From contig CAYQMI010000002.1 of NCBI GenBank assembly GCA_964418575.1, forward strand, positions 6,830 to 70,829: a stretch of DNA of 64,000 bases, given 5' to 3'. The translations under genes were made by a program, and so were the position numbers. The notes under the pieces are model-generated. The model did not search any database. It worked only from the letters and a program-made list of their open reading frames with translations, and was not told where the DNA came from. This DNA comes from Glaciecola sp964418575 (GTDB taxonomy: Bacteria > Pseudomonadota > Gammaproteobacteria > Enterobacterales > Alteromonadaceae). This document shows, piece by piece, positions 61,264 through 64,000 of this stretch (the stretch's first letter is position 1; each line of letters begins with the position of its first letter).

Positions 61264-62340
61264 ATGAACAAAAGCGACAACACCACCGCAGACAGCAAGG
61301 AAATAGAGCTAATTGTCGGTAACTCCAATTCCAACTTTTCAGGCGTTACTTCGACCATGCTTCAGGTGCTCTCCCACCAGCGTAAAATGATAAATGTGCG
61401 CGTAATGGGAAAGCACTTTTTAAGTGACCAAAGCTTATATATAAGCTTTTGGGAAACCGCCAAGATGTGCCGTAAACCTCTGAAAAATGGAAAATGGCGC
61501 ATATTCCATGCCCGTCGCGTAGATGAAATGATTCAAGGCGTGATCCTTAGATATGTGTTTCGCGCAAAAATCAAACTGGTGTTTAGTTCAGCAGCGCAGC
61601 GCTTTCGATCTGGCCTAACTCTCTGGCTCTCACGCCGCATGGATGGCGTTGTAGCCGTTAGCAATCGTTCTGCTTCGTTTATTCAAGTTCCGGTGGCCAT
61701 GATTAACCCACACGGTGTGCAAAGCGATGAATACCTTCCTGCGCCAAACAAGCAAGAGGCTTGGGACGCACTCGGTTATGGCGGAAAGTACGGTATTGGT
61801 ATTCTTGGCAGAGTACGCAAACAAAAAGGCGTTCATTTGTTTGTGCAAGGCTGTATAGATGTACTGAACAAATATCCTGACTACAACGCAGTAGTGGTGG
61901 GTGCCATCTCATCCAGTAATCAGGAATTTGTTGATGAGCTTAAACAAAATATTGAAGCGGCAGGGCTTAGCGAGCGAGTCACATTTACTGGTGAGCTAGC
62001 ATTTGAGAATATCCCAAAAATATTCAGCGCCCTAAGTTTAGTTTGCGCCTTGAGCGACAACGAAGGCTTTGGTTTAACCGTGCTTGAGGCTATGAGCAGC
62101 GGCGCAGCAGTGTTGGCGACAGAAGCGGGAGCTTGGGAAGACATTGTACGCCCGGGAGTAGACGGCTACATTGTGCCAGTGAACGACCAACAAGCCGTAA
62201 GCGAAAAAATGGATTTACTGCTAAGCGACCCAGATACCTTAGTAACCTTAGGTAAAAATGGCAGAAGCAACGTAGAGGCTCAATACAGTGTTTTTGATGA
62301 AGCAAAGCGCTTGGTCGACTACTTCAGAAGCCTTCAATAA
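61264..62340 (+). CDS. GT4-family glycosyltransferase (probable LPS/glycan)
   Basis: The 358-residue GT-B enzyme has a nucleotide-sugar domain with IGILGRVRKQKGVHLFVQG and the C-terminal donor motif SDNEGFGLTVLEAMSSGAAVLATEAGAW (E-x7-E type, in sense). Its N-terminal half shows SNFSGVTSTMLQVL and FHARRVDEMIQG, resembling lipopolysaccharide core mannosyltransferases. No membrane helix, so it acts at the cytoplasmic face. It is not in a glycan operon here. Donor and acceptor unknown. Confidence 0.88.
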   Translation: MNKSDNTTADSKEIELIVGNSNSNFSGVTSTMLQVLSHQRKMINVRVMGKHFLSDQSLYISFWETAKMCRKPLKNGKWRIFHARRVDEMIQGVILRYVFRAKIKLVFSSAAQRFRSGLTLWLSRRMDGVVAVSNRSASFIQVPVAMINPHGVQSDEYLPAPNKQEAWDALGYGGKYGIGILGRVRKQKGVHLFVQGCIDVLNKYPDYNAVVVGAISSSNQEFVDELKQNIEAAGLSERVTFTGELAFENIPKIFSALSLVCALSDNEGFGLTVLEAMSSGAAVLATEAGAWEDIVRPGVDGYIVPVNDQQAVSEKMDLLLSDPDTLVTLGKNGRSNVEAQYSVFDEAKRLVDYFRSLQ

Positions 62341-62471
62341 AATTTTTAGTTGTGACATAAAAAATATTTTGTTTGTCTTATTTACAGAAAAACCGATATT
62401 ACGCAGTGAGCATCAAAGTAATTTTGATGTGTATTAGCAAACATAATTACCTGTAATATTGAGATAAGAAA

Positions 62472-62633
62472 ATGAGTAAAGACCACCGCTTCAATAAAAA
62501 AGACTATGGTTACGAAGACGAGGGCTCAGGCAGTGAATATGCCTCTACAAAACAAGCCAACGGCATCAAGCAGTTTTTGAAACAGAAGCAAAAACCAAGC
62601 TTTAAACGTGTTGATAAGCGCAGTTTGGCATAA
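62472..62633 (+). CDS. Small basic hydrophilic protein, 53 aa
   Basis: A 53-codon frame starts at ATG 62472. It begins MSKDHRFNKKDYGYEDEGSG and ends KPSFKRVDKRSLA. It is strongly charged: acidic in the first half, Lys/Arg-rich in the second, with no hydrophobic segment. An AAGAAA precedes the ATG. It sits in a 440-bp interval between the glycosyltransferase and hdfR-like genes. The composition looks coding rather than random. Function unknown; possibly an RNA- or DNA-associated small protein. Confidence 0.55.
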   Translation: MSKDHRFNKKDYGYEDEGSGSEYASTKQANGIKQFLKQKQKPSFKRVDKRSLA

Positions 62634-62780
62634 ACAAACAAGCGATCGACAGCGAGATTTAGGTTTGATCACCTAATAAGTCTCATATAAAACCTAACGG
62701 TCCGTAACGAATTTACTTGCGCTGATTAGCATAAAGGGTAATCTTCCAAGCACTGGCTAAGTATTATCAAGGGTAAGTTC

Positions 62781-63605
62781 GTGGACGTTAGGTTTTTTAC
62801 TACCTTCCTAGAAGTATCAAAAACAAGGCATTTTTCTAAAGCCGCTGAAAATCTTTATTTGACGCCAGCAGCAGTGAGTGCGCGCATTAAGCAACTCGAA
62901 GAATATTTCAACACATCCCTATTTACTCGTGTACGTAATAGCATCCAATTGACCCCAGCCGGCGAGAAGCTTCTGCCATATGCTAACGAAATGGTAGATA
63001 AGCTTAAACAAGCACGCAATGCACTTGGTGAGCAAGACGCTGAATTTCTTGCTTGGGGCGCCACGCCAAATGCGGCGAGTTTGATATTGGAACAGGTGCT
63101 GTCAGCCTGTAAAGACACACTACCCAATGCAGCTATAACCACTGAAATCCATTGCAGCGAACAGCTTTCAAGGCAGTTGCATGAACGCACGATTGACTTT
63201 GCCTTTACTACCGAGCCGCTTAAATCAGCAGATATTGAAAGTATTGAGTTAGATGCTTATCCGCTTTATTTATTTAAGCAAAGTGTTTCTGAAGGCGATC
63301 CTTCGGGCAATAACTTTGCGCATGTGATATGGAGTAGCAAAGCGACTACTAGCACTACAGGCTATGACGCTTCGCTTAAACATTATAAGTTAAAAACTAA
63401 CGACGCCTTAGTGGCAATCAATTACGTTAATCAATATGGTGGTTCTATTTGCCTGCCTAAAGCGCTTGCTCACAAACTCAGCCATACCCTAGGCAATGAG
63501 CCCGAAGTTGCAAACATAAGCGTATATTGTGTGCGTTTAAAGGAACGTCCTCAACCACTAATGGATGTGCTTGTTACTCGCCTTAAAAGCCCGACATTAG
63601 CATAA
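62781..63605 (+). CDS. hdfR: LysR-family regulator, HdfR-like
   Basis: The 274-residue LysR protein starts at GTG 62781 (AAGGGTAAG upstream). The winged HTH (FLEVSKTRHFSKAAENLYLTPAAVSARIKQLE in sense, residues about 9-40) is followed by RVRNSIQLTPAGEKLLPYA, closely resembling HdfR, a repressor of flagellar master genes in enterobacteria. The effector domain is shorter and more diverged. The target in this organism is unknown. Confidence 0.82.
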   Translation: MDVRFFTTFLEVSKTRHFSKAAENLYLTPAAVSARIKQLEEYFNTSLFTRVRNSIQLTPAGEKLLPYANEMVDKLKQARNALGEQDAEFLAWGATPNAASLILEQVLSACKDTLPNAAITTEIHCSEQLSRQLHERTIDFAFTTEPLKSADIESIELDAYPLYLFKQSVSEGDPSGNNFAHVIWSSKATTSTTGYDASLKHYKLKTNDALVAINYVNQYGGSICLPKALAHKLSHTLGNEPEVANISVYCVRLKERPQPLMDVLVTRLKSPTLA

Positions 63606-63607
63606 AA

Positions 63608-63638
63608 AAAGCGCCTGTTTTGCGCAAACAAACGCTTT
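63608..63638. terminator. Bidirectional terminator between hdfR-like gene and small exported protein gene
   Basis: An inverted repeat, AAAGCG-CC-TGTTT against AAACA-AA-CGCTTT, has a 5-nt loop. A run of seven A precedes it on the plus strand, giving a U-run for the minus-strand gene ending at 63678. Confidence 0.7.
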
Positions 63639-63677
63639 GATAGCTAGGCTTTAGTTGCCCGACTTTAGGCTTTTAGC

Positions 63678-63911
63678 TTATTTAGGCAATTCAGTTATTG
63701 GCTGATACCCTTCAGCTTCAAGTTCGTCGTTTACGCAAGTTAACAAAAATTCAGGTAGCGTTACATCACCCGTGCCTTCGTCTTCTGCTATATCTTCACA
63801 AAACTGTTTTAAGTCCATGATAACTTCAATGTCAGCGACCGGCGCGTCGTTTGCGACAACTGAGAATACTGCACCTAAACCTAACAATACGAACAATAAA
63901 CTGCGTTTCAT
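63678..63911 (-). CDS. Small exported protein, 77 aa
   Basis: Starts at ATG 63911 with GGAG upstream. A signal peptide (MKRSLLFVLLGLGAVFSVVA) is followed by an acidic mature domain of about 57 residues with two cysteines (KQFCEDIAEDEGTG and LLTCVNDELEAEGY) that could form a disulfide in the periplasm. It resembles small conserved hypothetical proteins of marine gammaproteobacteria. Function not recognised. Confidence 0.72.
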   Translation of the reverse strand: MKRSLLFVLLGLGAVFSVVANDAPVADIEVIMDLKQFCEDIAEDEGTGDVTLPEFLLTCVNDELEAEGYQPITELPK

Positions 63912-64000
63912 TTTTAGCTCCAAGGGATAATTTACGTGCGCAACATACACCAAGGGCCATGCTGACTTACAGCAAATTAAATTGCATGTGGAGTTAAAAT

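Noticed and set aside
1..64000. Prophage, defence island, retron or diversity-generating element
   Set aside because: No integrase, phage structural, reverse transcriptase, restriction or toxin-antitoxin genes were recognised on either strand.

Overview
The window reads as chromosomal DNA of a marine-type gammaproteobacterium, most like the Alteromonadales. This is inferred from the gene set: a GntR-controlled prpB-prpC-acnD methylcitrate operon, exported KatG, Cti fatty-acid isomerase, RoxA/YcfD oxygenase, MgsA, an HdfR-like LysR protein, a TonB receptor and several periplasmic peptidases. No rRNA, tRNA, CRISPR array, prophage or recognisable defence island was seen. The sequence is a scaffold with three 100-N gaps. 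The first (5616-5715) is flanked by an exact 55-bp duplication and is probably an assembly join. The second interrupts a hydantoinase A gene and the third removes the start of a CreA-like gene.

Layout. 1-3705: methylcitrate (propionate) operon on the minus strand, with a promoter/operator palindrome and a second operator-like palindrome inside the regulator gene. 3706-4212: repeat-rich spacer. 4213-7861: small genes (ArfB, DUF2721, a beta-solenoid lipoprotein, a PAS-only protein). 8043-10018: glutathione-dependent formaldehyde detoxification. 9975-13525: molybdate ABC transporter operon with an alpha/beta hydrolase. 13714-25884: cold-shock protein, Cti, Fe-alcohol dehydrogenase, thioesterase, META lipoprotein, KatG, HtpX, TPR-methyltransferase, AraC regulator. 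26051-30908: YHS protein, a DUF305/beta-propeller fusion, and an ArsI-like glyoxalase overlapping an ECF sigma factor. 30976-31824: a REP-associated tyrosine transposase element.

31800-43274 is the most interesting block. It is a single-strand cluster in the order sigma-54 activator with PrpR-type sensor domain, TonB receptor, CaiB CoA-transferase, HMG-CoA-lyase-like enzyme, hydantoinase A, hydantoinase B and isochorismatase-like amidase. A good sigma-54 promoter and paired upstream dyads lie in front of the activator gene. The genes suggest uptake, ring opening or amide cleavage, CoA activation and C-C cleavage of an unidentified substrate. The last gene has had its 3' end rewritten by a repeat of the adjacent transposase element.

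43566-64000: hybrid histidine kinase, Tat-exported Gfo/Idh/MocA oxidoreductase with a VOC protein, partial CreA, M1 aminopeptidase, BadF-type sugar kinase, TPR protein, RoxA, exported ThuA-like protein, Ysc84 lipoprotein, S9 peptidase, DUF2177 protein, a Fe-S-type GMC dehydrogenase with its Tat-bearing small subunit, MgsA, GT4 glycosyltransferase, a 53-residue protein, an HdfR-like regulator and a small exported protein. The exported Gfo/Idh, ThuA and GMC/small-subunit genes together hint at periplasmic oxidative (3-keto) sugar metabolism.
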